From NCBI GenBank assembly GCA_038240875.1, contig JBBRGG010000042.1, positions 1-17,642 of the forward strand: a stretch of DNA of 17,642 nt, given 5' to 3'. This document shows positions 7,224 through 14,292 of the stretch, in pieces. Source of the stretch: JBBRGG01 sp038240875 (lineage in GTDB: Bacteria > Planctomycetota > Phycisphaerae > Phycisphaerales > UBA1924). A program made the position numbers and the translations under genes. Every line of letters starts with the position of its first letter. The stretch's first letter is position 1. Under the pieces are notes generated by a model that searched no databases, was not told where the DNA came from, and saw only the letters and a list, made by a program, of their open reading frames with translations.

Positions 7224-8621
7224 TTATTTCACCACCCCAATCACCAGTGTGCGGTCGTCGCTGCGATTGCTAAGCCCGGCAAAGTTACCAAGATCTTGCG
7301 TGATCGCCGCAACAATTGAGTTGGCGTCGGCTTCTTCAACCGCGCCCGCGTTCGAGAAAATCGCCCGCAGGCGTTCCTCGCCATACATCTTCTTGTCAGG
7401 GCTGAATGCTTCGGTGATGCCATCGGTGTAGATGGCGACGACTTGCCCGGGCTTCAACTGTACCTTGACCGCCGGGTATGTCGAGTCTTCGAGGATGCCC
7501 AAAGGCGGCCCGGCTTCGGGCGCTTCGAGCGTGATAATTTTGCCATCGGCTTCGCGAAGCAAGGGCGGCGGATGCCCCGCGAGCGAGAACGTCAGCACGC
7601 GTTGGTTCTGGTCGTAGGTGCCATAGAACGCGGTGACAAACGCGCCGCCATCGCGCGTATACCGACGCACGAGCTCGTGATTGATAAATTCAAGAACGCG
7701 ATCTGGCGGCATCGACTTTCCGGGCATGAGGTGCGCGATGGCGTGAACAATGGCCATCAAGACAGCCGCGGGCGTGCCATGCCCAGACACGTCAGCAACG
7801 ATGATGCCCCACTGACCATCGGGAAGCTCGAAAAAGTCGTAGTAATCCCCGCCCGCGCGGGTCGAAGTCTGGTAGTGCGTCGCCAATTCCAACGAAGCGA
7901 TACATGGGCTCTCTTGTGGCAAGAGCGCGAGCTGGATCTCTTGCACCGCGCGCATCTCGCGATCCAGCGCCTCATATGCAACCTCAAGATCGCGCGTCAA
8001 AACCAGATTCTTGGTAGCACGGCCAAACAAATTGCTTGTCAGCACCGCGTCGGGAATGCGATCAAGGTCAAAGTTGTTGGGCTTGGGTGAAAAGAACGTC
8101 ACCATGTTGATCGATTCGCCACTCTCAAACTGCGGGATGGCGAGGTACGAACGCATGCCACGCAGGTACGGATACGCCGGGTCGTCGTGCGACAACTTGA
8201 AGTCGTTGTCCACGCGTACGTTGTCGGAGTAGATAATGTCCGAGAAAAAGCCGGAGTCAAAGACAGGCAGCAGGTGTCGCTCGCGCCATGGATCAATCTC
8301 ACGTTCCCACGCGCTGTTTCGGGTCATGCGAACCTTGGGCCTGGACAGGTCGCGGCGAGAGAGAGCGATCGTGAGCGATTGGCCGAACGTGCCACGCATT
8401 CGGCTGGCGTAGGTGCGAACCATTTGCTGCGCGTTGGTCGCGAGTGAAACCTCTCGCATGGTGTCAACGATGTGCGTCAGGCGTTCTTGCCAGGGCGCGG
8501 AATAGTGCGGCGCAGGGCCAATGTCTAGGTCCTTGGGATCTGTCGTAGGATGGATGGGCACGGTTTGGGGAAGGTCGGTATCGGGCAAGTTAGTTTCTGG
8601 AGTAGTCGAATCTTCGCTCAT
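7224..8621 (-). CDS. SpoIIE/RsbU-type PP2C serine phosphatase with GAF-like sensor
   Basis: Predicted protein serine/threonine phosphatase of the PPM/SpoIIE class. Such proteins commonly dephosphorylate anti-sigma-factor antagonists in partner-switching pathways. In its 465 residues a Pro/Thr-rich, acidic N-terminus (1-40) is followed by a GAF-like region (about 45-210, including LRGMRSYLAIPQ and INMVTFFSP), a linking helix with the family signature EIQLALLPQE (228-237), and the phosphatase domain. Metal-binding acidic motifs are intact: AGGDYYDFFEL (D259), VADVSGHGTPAAVLMA (D277), YTDGITEA (D400) and SDDRTLVIGV (D456). No transmembrane segment is visible. The ATG overlaps the stop of the upstream small membrane-protein gene in an ATGA junction, implying translational coupling. 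No anti-sigma factor or STAS protein is in the window, so its partner is unknown. Confidence 0.9.
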   Translation of the reverse strand: MSEDSTTPETNLPDTDLPQTVPIHPTTDPKDLDIGPAPHYSAPWQERLTHIVDTMREVSLATNAQQMVRTYASRMRGTFGQSLTIALSRRDLSRPKVRMTRNSAWEREIDPWRERHLLPVFDSGFFSDIIYSDNVRVDNDFKLSHDDPAYPYLRGMRSYLAIPQFESGESINMVTFFSPKPNNFDLDRIPDAVLTSNLFGRATKNLVLTRDLEVAYEALDREMRAVQEIQLALLPQESPCIASLELATHYQTSTRAGGDYYDFFELPDGQWGIIVADVSGHGTPAAVLMAIVHAIAHLMPGKSMPPDRVLEFINHELVRRYTRDGGAFVTAFYGTYDQNQRVLTFSLAGHPPPLLREADGKIITLEAPEAGPPLGILEDSTYPAVKVQLKPGQVVAIYTDGITEAFSPDKKMYGEERLRAIFSNAGAVEEADANSIVAAITQDLGNFAGLSNRSDDRTLVIGVVK

Positions 8622-9004
8622 GTCTGAGAAGCTCCGGCTGCTTGCGTTGATGTCTTGCTATGAGCGTTTGAAGTGCCTTGTGGGTTCTTCTCTGAAGCAT
8701 TCAACTGAAGAGGCATCGCGCTTTGGCTCGATGCCGACTGGATGTTTGGCGTTGCTGCACCTGCGAGCCCATCTTGTCGAACCAAGCCAGCCTGTATTGC
8801 CAATTCCGCCTGCTCTCTTTCAGGTCCGCGCGTGTGCAGGTGGACTATAACCCGCTGCTGATTTATCGCGCCCCTCTTCGCGCCCGACTTTAAAAACCTG
8901 CGTTGCTCAACGTCCACCGACGTGTCCGCGATGCGCCACCACCACAGCAAAAAGGGGATGCCTACGAGTAGAGTCACCGCGAGGATCGCCGCGAGGAGCC
9001 ACAT
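8618..9004 (-). CDS. Small single-pass membrane protein of unknown function
   Basis: No family recognised. The protein has 128 residues from the ATG at 9004, which is preceded by GGAGG about 10 bases upstream. A TTG at 9034 would add ten polar residues and lose that ribosome site, so I prefer 9004. Residues 2-23 (WLLAAILAVTLLVGIPFLLWWW) form one strong transmembrane helix at the very N-terminus. A basic segment follows (QRRFLKSGAKRG), then a Gln/Ser/Ala-rich, probably disordered tail, most likely cytoplasmic. Its stop overlaps the phosphatase start by 4 bases. It could be a membrane partner of the soluble phosphatase, which is inference from coupling only. nuoG ends 61 bases upstream. Confidence 0.65.
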   Translation of the reverse strand: MWLLAAILAVTLLVGIPFLLWWWRIADTSVDVEQRRFLKSGAKRGAINQQRVIVHLHTRGPEREQAELAIQAGLVRQDGLAGAATPNIQSASSQSAMPLQLNASEKNPQGTSNAHSKTSTQAAGASQT

Positions 9005-9065
9005 GTCTGCTTCGCCTCCCGCCTGCTGCGACAATCAGCACCGATTCAACTTTCACTTCAACCAC

Positions 9066-10853
9066 TCACAGTTCAACGACCGCCATGTCCGTCTCGCGCA
9101 TTGCTTCTACCGGTGGCAGCACCACCTCGTTACCAAAGGCTTCGAGCCCGGGGACCTTCGCCATCGCTACGCGGATCGCCGCCGCGTCGTACGCATCGCC
9201 CCTAGGCAACATCGTGGTCACGCCAGCCGCGACCTGCCCGGGCGAGGATTGCACCACCAAGCTCACGCGCTCTTCGTTTGGCTCGGGCGTGCCTGCCAAC
9301 ACCGCGAGCAAATCCAGCGCGTGCTGGCCTTCGGCTTTGGCTCCTTCAGACGAAGGAATCGCGCGGTCAAAGGCTTGCAACATGCCAAGCCAATTCTCGA
9401 ATGTGCCCGCTTTTTCTACCCAGGTCGCGCCAGGAAGCGTCACGTTGGCGACCTCTTCAAGCTCGCCCGCGAGCGTGTCGATCAGCGTGACAAACTTGCC
9501 TGCGAGTGAACTCCTGAGTTCCTTGCTCGCCCACGCGCTTGGATAATTTCCTGTCACTAGCACCGCGCCCACATCGCTCGCGCCCGTGCCAAGTCCAAGA
9601 GCCTTCAAGAAATCGGCGTGTTCCAAACCCCCAGCATCCCCGCCTCCAAAGCTATTGAGAACGCGGCGTACGCCTCGCGCGTTTGGAGCCTTTTCCGCTA
9701 CCACGTTGTACGCCTTGGCATCATCAGGCTTGGCACCGATGGGGAAGGTCTTGTTCTCGCCATGGAAAGGCACCGGTCCAACGCTCAAAATCGCCTTGGG
9801 GTCAAGCGTGCGGGCCAACTTTGCCAACACATATGCCTCTTCGCACGCGAGCATCGGGCTGATCAAAACCGCGAGTCTTTTACCCTTGCTCGTTGCCGCT
9901 TTCACGCCCGCGATCACATCGCTGTACGCCTTGGAATGGTCGCACTCGACCTTGACGCCAAACTGCAACCGCGTCGGCGTGGTCAGCCTTGCGTCGGAAT
10001 GAACCCACTTCCACCCGTAGCGAATCTCATCGCTGATCCATTGCTTATTCACCTTGAGGTTGGTCCGCGGCTTGATGCGGTAAACCTTCCCCTCGTTGTG
10101 ATCGATGCGAATGTTGTCGCCGCTGGCGGTGATGCCATCAATCGATGCGGTTTCCTTAAGAAACCACACGCGCTGCGCGAACAAAAAATCCTTGTCCAGA
10201 AGCGCGCCCACCGGGCATAAATCAATCACGTTCGCCGACAGTTCGTTATCCAAAGGCACGCCCGGGAAGACGTCGATCTCTTCCTTGTTGCCGCGGCCTT
10301 GCACCATCAGTTCGCTCGTCCCGGTCACTTCGCGCGTGAAGCGAACGCATCGCGTGCACATGATGCAGCGATCGCTGTACAGCAACACGTGCGTACCTAG
10401 ATCCTTCTTGGGCTGCTTGACTTTTTGCTCTTCAAACCGCGAGACCCCGCGCCCAAACGCGTACGAATAATCCTGCAGCAAGCACTCGCCCGACTGATCG
10501 CACACCGGACAATCCAAGGGGTGGTTGATGAGCAGATATTCCATCACCGACTTCTGATTCGCGACGGCTTTGGGGCTGTCGGAATAGATCACCATGCCGT
10601 CGCTTGCGGTCTGTTGGCAGCTAGGCATGAGCTTGCCACCCATGAAGGGTTCGAGCGTACCTGACTTTAGGTTTGGCGTCCACACTTCAACCAAGCAGAT
10701 TCGGCAACTGGCCACGATGCTCAGCCCATCGTGATAGCAATACTGCGGGATTTCTTTGCCGCGGCCTTCGCCTTGAAGGCGATTGGCCACCTGAAGGATA
10801 GTTTCACCGACCTTGAACTCTGTCTGTACGCCGTTTATCGTGATGCTCGCCAT
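9066..10853 (-). CDS. nuoG: NADH-quinone oxidoreductase subunit G-like protein (short NuoG)
   Basis: Iron-sulfur subunit of respiratory complex I that passes electrons from the NADH module toward the quinone module. In 595 residues the N-terminal ferredoxin-like domain has the [2Fe-2S] ligands C39, C50, C53 and C79. Next is the His/Cys cluster site HPLDCPVC...C (H111, C115, C118, C124), then CIMCTRC with C213 in CPVGAL (C163, C166, C169, C213). The molybdopterin-oxidoreductase-like region (KETASIDGITASGDNIRID onward) lacks the extra cysteines of the N7 cluster found in E. coli NuoG, as in the mitochondrial subunit. The protein is shorter than E. coli NuoG (about 900) or the mitochondrial 75-kDa subunit (about 700). 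AGGA lies just upstream of the ATG. No nuoF, nuoE, nuoH or nuoI neighbours it here, although the region upstream of its start is in view. Confidence 0.9.
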   Translation of the reverse strand: MASITINGVQTEFKVGETILQVANRLQGEGRGKEIPQYCYHDGLSIVASCRICLVEVWTPNLKSGTLEPFMGGKLMPSCQQTASDGMVIYSDSPKAVANQKSVMEYLLINHPLDCPVCDQSGECLLQDYSYAFGRGVSRFEEQKVKQPKKDLGTHVLLYSDRCIMCTRCVRFTREVTGTSELMVQGRGNKEEIDVFPGVPLDNELSANVIDLCPVGALLDKDFLFAQRVWFLKETASIDGITASGDNIRIDHNEGKVYRIKPRTNLKVNKQWISDEIRYGWKWVHSDARLTTPTRLQFGVKVECDHSKAYSDVIAGVKAATSKGKRLAVLISPMLACEEAYVLAKLARTLDPKAILSVGPVPFHGENKTFPIGAKPDDAKAYNVVAEKAPNARGVRRVLNSFGGGDAGGLEHADFLKALGLGTGASDVGAVLVTGNYPSAWASKELRSSLAGKFVTLIDTLAGELEEVANVTLPGATWVEKAGTFENWLGMLQAFDRAIPSSEGAKAEGQHALDLLAVLAGTPEPNEERVSLVVQSSPGQVAAGVTTMLPRGDAYDAAAIRVAMAKVPGLEAFGNEVVLPPVEAMRETDMAVVEL

Positions 10854-10963
10854 AGGTCCTCATCGTAGCGGCCGTTGGTGTGCCAAACCCGAAACTCAAT
10901 ACGTTCTTCGCGCCCAATGCTCAACTGTCATACTCGAATCAGCCCAGCGCCAGACACTCCTAA

Positions 10964-11293
10964 CTAGGTACATATCTTTACAACAATGGGTACCACCAAG
11001 TCAGCAGCATCATCGGCACTGAATGGTCCATTTCCGCTCGGAACGTCACGCACTACCGGGGATCAAGTCCCGCGTGCCGCATCGACGTCCGCACCGCGTC
11101 CGCGTACGTCGGCGCGCCTGACCAGGCAAGCTCCCGGCAATCCTGGCTTAAAGGCGTCGCTGGCCCACTCGAAGTCTCTAAAGGCAACACGGACATATCA
11201 AATGCCGTCCGGTCTCCTTGGCTTGGCGGGCCTGTACCCGACCCGTGCATCACCGTGAACACCTTGGGGACGCCCCCGGCTTACAACGACTGA
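10964..11293 (+). pseudogene. Gene fragment, secreted-protein-like, no start or signal peptide
   Basis: Plus-strand frame open from just after a TAA at 10961-10963 to a TGA at 11291-11293 (about 109 codons). It has protein-like composition (NGYHQVSSIIGTEWSISARN, later SPWLGGPVPDPCITVNTLG) but no ATG near its beginning and no signal peptide. IGTEWSISARNVTHY faintly recalls the IGxxWVLTAxHV segment around the catalytic His of trypsin-like proteases, with His replaced. That resemblance is too weak to name a family. It may be the remnant of the gene whose dockerin-like tail lies downstream in another frame. Confidence 0.35.
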
Positions 11294-11486
11294 TGCATAA
11301 TCAAATCATTGACCGCGCTGCGACTCGGAAACGAATAGCGATTGCTGCCATACGCGTGGGTTCTTTCGTGCGTCTTGCCGATGTCCCATACTTTTCGCAA
11401 GCGATATCCAAGCGCGACCGTCGCGTGCTCGTTGGTCTCAGGGCTTTCAGGCGGCAGCACCAGCACCGATACTTACTGCATCAATC

Positions 11487-11870
11487 GTGCACACCAACGC
11501 TGGCAAGGGCTTGCTGCAATACGCCTTGATCACCAAGTCGCGTATGTCCTTAAACTTTACGCCCGGCTCGATTACTGAAAACCCTTCCGAATCTCGCTGT
11601 CTCATCCAATCGCGCAATGACAGGGGTGCTGCACAACCCAATTGGCGGGCCATCCCAAAGCCTTCTTATTTCATCTATCGCCCTCACGTGCAAGATGTCA
11701 CACCAGGTCTGTACCGCACTTGGTGGCAGGACCGTTTCGGTAACTTCTTTGGCGTTCAAAGGACCCTTCCAACCTGCCCTGCTTGCCCCGCTGATTACAA
11801 CCTAGATGGCGGTGTGACCGGCGACGATATCGCCGCCTTCTTCATCGCCTTCGAGCAGGGCGGCTGCTAA
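11487..11870 (+). pseudogene. Fragment ending in a planctomycete GC-type dockerin-like tail
   Basis: Plus-strand frame ending CPADYNLDGGVTGDDIAAFF, then IAFEQGGC and stop. This closely matches the single-repeat dockerin-like C-terminus (ADxNxDGGVxGxDIxAFFxAWExGGC) found on many secreted planctomycete proteins. It has a calcium-binding-loop pattern D-x-N-x-D-G-G. The upstream part (11487-11775) does not resemble a known domain and lacks a signal peptide, and the GTG at 11487 is only the first possible start codon. I read it as the 3' end of a broken gene. The alternative, an intact short secreted protein, would need an upstream export signal that I do not see. Confidence 0.5.
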
Positions 11871-12016
11871 CCCAAGCTGCCTCTTCGCGTCGGCTGAACC
11901 CTGCCGCTACTTCATATACATGCCTGGCACCCGCGTCGGCGGCTGACCTTCCTTCCCCTTCGGTCGCCGCCGACGTTGTTTGTACGTTAAACTATACTGC
12001 GTTGACACCACTTGAG

Positions 12017-12046
12017 TTGACACCGCCACCAGCCCTACCCTATATT
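12017..12046 (+). promoter_or_regulatory. Strong sigma70-like promoter of the ars cluster
   Basis: TTGACA (12017-12022, perfect -35) and TATATT (12041-12046, -10) are 18 bases apart. A second TTGACA lies at 12002-12007 without a matching -10. Transcription would start at about 12053, on the arsR ATG codons (12050 and 12053), so the message would be leaderless or translation would begin further in at GTG 12113. Confidence 0.65.
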
Positions 12047-12066
12047 TGCATGATGACGCATATATA
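12041..12066 (+). promoter_or_regulatory. 26-base imperfect dyad, probable ArsR operator
   Basis: The half-sites are TATATTTGCATGA and TGACGCATATATA. Twenty of 26 positions agree with the reverse complement, including TATAT/ATATA ends and TGC/GCA cores. The centre is between 12053 and 12054. Size, AT-rich ends and overlap with the -10 box fit the operators of ArsR/SmtB repressors, which typically cover the promoter. The arsR gene beginning at the site suggests autoregulation. Confidence 0.65.
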
Positions 12067-12508
12067 CACGAGTACCTCGCCTATTTCACCGCGCCCCAAA
12101 GCCCCTTCGAGAGTGCGCACCACACCCAAAACCCCCAAGGCTGCGGCGAACCGCAAGCACGCCATCGACGCCTCTCTCGATGCTGATTTCTTCGCCGCGC
12201 TAAGCGACCCCACCCGCTTGCAACTCATCTCCTGCATCGCCAAGTGCGCCCGCTGGTGTGCCGTGGGTGAGATTGCCGACTGCTGCGCCGTCGATATTTC
12301 CGTGGTCTCACGCCATCTATCTCTTCTCGCCCGCGCCGGCATCCTCGAATCCGCCAAAGAAGGCCGAACCGTGCGGTATCGCGTCCGCTTCGCGCACATT
12401 ACCCAGCGACTGACCGACATCGCCAACGCCTTGACGCAATGCGCCGCTCAACAATCGTGCACACCAGCCGACGGCTCGTGCTGCGCGCCGGGCTCGTGCA
12501 GCTGCTAA
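12050..12508 (+). CDS. arsR: ArsR/SmtB-family metalloregulator
   Basis: Predicted winged-helix dimeric repressor of the ars cluster, released from DNA on binding As(III). From ATG 12050 it has 152 residues. A basic, Pro/Thr-rich leader (1-40) precedes ALSDPTRLQLISCIAKC, the helix-turn-helix AVDISVVSRHLSLLARAGIL (about 80-99) and the wing EGRTVRYRVR. Metal-binding candidates are unusually many: C62, C66, C70, C78 and C79 around the position of the classic ELCVCDL site, plus a tail with six Cys (C131, C137, C144, C145, C150, C152). Other in-frame starts are TTG 12002, which would lie upstream of the predicted transcript, and GTG 12113, which removes the unusual leader. arsC follows after 32 bases. 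Family certain; start uncertain; arsenic specificity rests on the neighbours and cysteines. Confidence 0.9.
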   Translation: MMTHIYTSTSPISPRPKAPSRVRTTPKTPKAAANRKHAIDASLDADFFAALSDPTRLQLISCIAKCARWCAVGEIADCCAVDISVVSRHLSLLARAGILESAKEGRTVRYRVRFAHITQRLTDIANALTQCAAQQSCTPADGSCCAPGSCSC

Positions 12509-12540
12509 TCCGCAACGGCACATCAAACCGAGAACCCACG

Positions 12541-13107
12541 ATGCACACCACACTTCCAAACGTCCTCTTTCTGTGCACGGGCAATTCGTGTCGCAGCCAA
12601 ATGGCCGAGGGATTTGCCCGCGCCCTTCGCGCTGATCGCTTCAACGCGTATTCCGCCGGGACCAATCCGCATGGCATGAATGTGCTCGCGATCCGTGCCA
12701 TGGCGGAAGTCGGCATCGATATCTCTACCCACTCGTCCAAACGCCCACAAGATGTTAAACAAAGCATCAACCAAAGCATCAAACCAAACATCAACCAAAG
12801 CATAAACCAAGTCATAAACCAAAGCATCACGCAAACCCTCGGCGTCGATTTCGACTTCGTCGTCACCGTCTGCGATTCGGCTCACGAATCCTGCCCAATC
12901 TTTGTTGGCTGCGACGGTAAGTCCCACGCACGCATCGTCCACCGCGGCTTCGATGATCCGCCTCGGCTTGCCAATCTGGCCCGGCTCGCCAGCGAAGCCA
13001 ACCTAGCCAATTCCGCATTCACCGACGACGCCATGCCCCACTACCGCCGCGTGCGCGACGAAATCCACGCATACATCCTCACGCTTCCCGAATCGCTTAC
13101 CTCCTAA
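12541..13107 (+). CDS. arsC: Arsenate reductase, thioredoxin-coupled low-MW phosphatase type
   Basis: Reduces arsenate to arsenite in the cytoplasm by the Cys-relay mechanism of the low-molecular-weight tyrosine-phosphatase fold. From ATG 12541 it has 188 residues; the family is usually about 130-145. The P-loop is CTGNSCR (C12, R18). The relay cysteines are in VTVCDSAHESCP (C111, C118), and the acid loop is GFDDPPR (D138/D139). All three redox cysteines of the thioredoxin-coupled class are present. Part of the extra length is an insertion at about residues 73-98, built of NQSI tetrapeptides, between SSKRPQD and the strand FDFVVTV; another is near LARLASEANLANSAF. The frame is open upstream to 12439, but that part overlaps arsR and is unlike the family. 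Activity despite the insertion is plausible but untested. Confidence 0.92.
   Translation: MHTTLPNVLFLCTGNSCRSQMAEGFARALRADRFNAYSAGTNPHGMNVLAIRAMAEVGIDISTHSSKRPQDVKQSINQSIKPNINQSINQVINQSITQTLGVDFDFVVTVCDSAHESCPIFVGCDGKSHARIVHRGFDDPPRLANLARLASEANLANSAFTDDAMPHYRRVRDEIHAYILTLPESLTS
12757..12828 (+). repeat. Six 12-base tandem units inside arsC (NQSI-encoding)
   Basis: Six consecutive 12-base units with consensus AACCAAAGCATC: AAACAAAGCATC, AACCAAAGCATC, AAACCAAACATC, AACCAAAGCATA, AACCAAGTCATA, AACCAAAGCATC. The length keeps the frame, and each unit encodes an NQSI-like tetrapeptide. The block is AT-rich against the GC-rich gene around it. Confidence 0.9.
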
Positions 13108-13152
13108 CACTTCCTCCCTCGGCACCACACACATTCAACCAAAGGCTCACCC

Positions 13153-14265
13153 ATGAACGCTTCTTCTACCGATTCGCCTTCCAACTCCACTTCTTCCGCT
13201 CTTACTTCCGCCACCCCATGCTGCGGCCCATCCTGCTGTGGCGGGACACAGCAATCCGCTACGAGTCCAACTATTCCAGCCCCTACTCCAGCCCCTACTC
13301 CAGCCCTCACTCCAGCGATCGCGCCAAAGAATACGATCGACACCATCCACTCCATCGTTCGCGAGGGGTACGCCGCTATCGCCAACGCTGGCTCTTGGTC
13401 CGCCACCAAGCAGTCGCCATCTTTCGCATCCACCATTGTCCCGGCCGCCGTACTCGCCGCGCCGTCTTCCGCTCCCGCATCAAAATCCTGCTGCGCACCA
13501 TCCGCTGCCGCGACTGGTGGCTGCTGTGGCCCATCCATTTGCACCCCCGAAGACCTCGCTCGCGCTATCGGCTACGCCACCAGCGATCTCGCCAACGCGC
13601 CCGCCGCCGCCAACATGGGCCTTTCCTGTGGCAACCCAACCGCTCTCGCCAGTCTCAAACCAGGCGAAATCGTTCTCGATCTCGGCTCTGGTGGCGGCTT
13701 TGATTGCTTCGTCGCCGGGCCTAAGGTCGGCTTCACCGGCCGCGTCATCGGCGTCGACATGACCAGCGACATGCTCACCAAAGCTCGTGGGCTGCTCCCC
13801 GCATACACCACTCGCACCGGCTTATCCAACGTCGAGTTCCGCTTAGGCGAGATCGAAAACCTCCCTGTCGCCGACAACTCTGTAGACGTTGTCATCTCTA
13901 ACTGCGTGCTTAATCTCGCGCCCGACAAGGCTCGCGTTTGGCGCGAGATTGCCCGCGTTCTCAAGCCCGGCGGCCGCGTCGCCCTCTCTGATCTTGCTCT
14001 TCTCCGCCCTTTGCCTCTAGCACTACTGACCGACATCGAATCACTCATTGGCTGCATCGCGGGCGCGGTCCTTGTCGAAGAATTTCGTACAGACGCAGCA
14101 GCCGCTGGCCTCTCTGACATCACGCTCACGCACAAGCCCGAGTACATCGCCGCGATGACTCATTGGCAAGACCCTCTCTATCTCAGCATCATCCAAAGCC
14201 TGCCACCAGGCACCGCCCCAGCCGATTTCATTACCAGCCTTGATGTGGTCGCCTTCAAGCGCTAA
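13153..14265 (+). CDS. arsM: Arsenite S-adenosylmethionine methyltransferase
   Basis: Predicted SAM-dependent methyltransferase that converts As(III) to methylated arsenicals. In 370 residues the Rossmann SAM domain has motif I VLDLGSGGGFD (174-184), GVDMTSDML (200-208), GEIENLPVADNSVDVVISNC and LKPGGRVALSD. The catalytic cysteines correspond to C159 (GLSCGNP) and C251 (SNCVLNL), standard for bacterial ArsM. Upstream the family's N-terminal segment is recognisable (SIVREGYAAIANAGSW, then a CC-rich stretch at 113-130, then EDLARAIGY). It is stretched by an Ala/Ser/Pro spacer, and a further N-terminal extension of about 60 residues carries TPCCGPSCCGG and PAPT repeats. The C-terminal domain after the SAM fold is short. 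It lies 45 bases after arsC and 27 before the SDR gene. Identification is strong; which extra cysteines bind arsenic is unknown. Confidence 0.93.
   Translation: MNASSTDSPSNSTSSALTSATPCCGPSCCGGTQQSATSPTIPAPTPAPTPALTPAIAPKNTIDTIHSIVREGYAAIANAGSWSATKQSPSFASTIVPAAVLAAPSSAPASKSCCAPSAAATGGCCGPSICTPEDLARAIGYATSDLANAPAAANMGLSCGNPTALASLKPGEIVLDLGSGGGFDCFVAGPKVGFTGRVIGVDMTSDMLTKARGLLPAYTTRTGLSNVEFRLGEIENLPVADNSVDVVISNCVLNLAPDKARVWREIARVLKPGGRVALSDLALLRPLPLALLTDIESLIGCIAGAVLVEEFRTDAAAAGLSDITLTHKPEYIAAMTHWQDPLYLSIIQSLPPGTAPADFITSLDVVAFKR
13270..13317 (+). repeat. Four 12-base tandem units inside arsM (PAPT-encoding)
   Basis: Two perfect units CCTACTCCAGCC (13282-13293, 13294-13305) are flanked by two diverged copies (13270-13281 and 13306-13317). 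The array encodes PAPTPAPTPALTPA in the N-terminal extension. The 12-base period keeps the frame, like the array in arsC, but the sequence is unrelated. Confidence 0.85.
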
Positions 14266-14292
14266 AGCTACTTCTCCACCTATTCTTCCATC

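Larger units (their letters stand above)
10854..12001. other. 1.1-kb region without an intact recognisable gene
   Basis: Between the nuoG start and the ars promoter I find only fragments. There are two plus-strand pieces (10964-11293 and 11487-11870) and minus-strand frames between 11281 and 11759 that also read partly like protein but would need frameshifts to join. Mixed frames on both strands suggest decay or past rearrangement. The bases from 11871 to 12001 hold no gene or clear terminator. Confidence 0.45.

Noticed and set aside
12439..12540. Upstream extension of arsC
   Set aside because: It overlaps the arsR 3' end in another frame and adds residues that no arsenate reductase has; ATG 12541 lies directly before the conserved N-terminus.
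12757..12828. CRISPR-like array
   Set aside because: The 12-base units are directly adjacent with no spacers, and they keep the arsC reading frame; this is a coding tandem repeat.
13238..13762. Long alternate-frame open reading frames within arsM
   Set aside because: These Pro/Ser- and Arg-rich frames result from biased third-position GC in the real gene and have no conserved motif.
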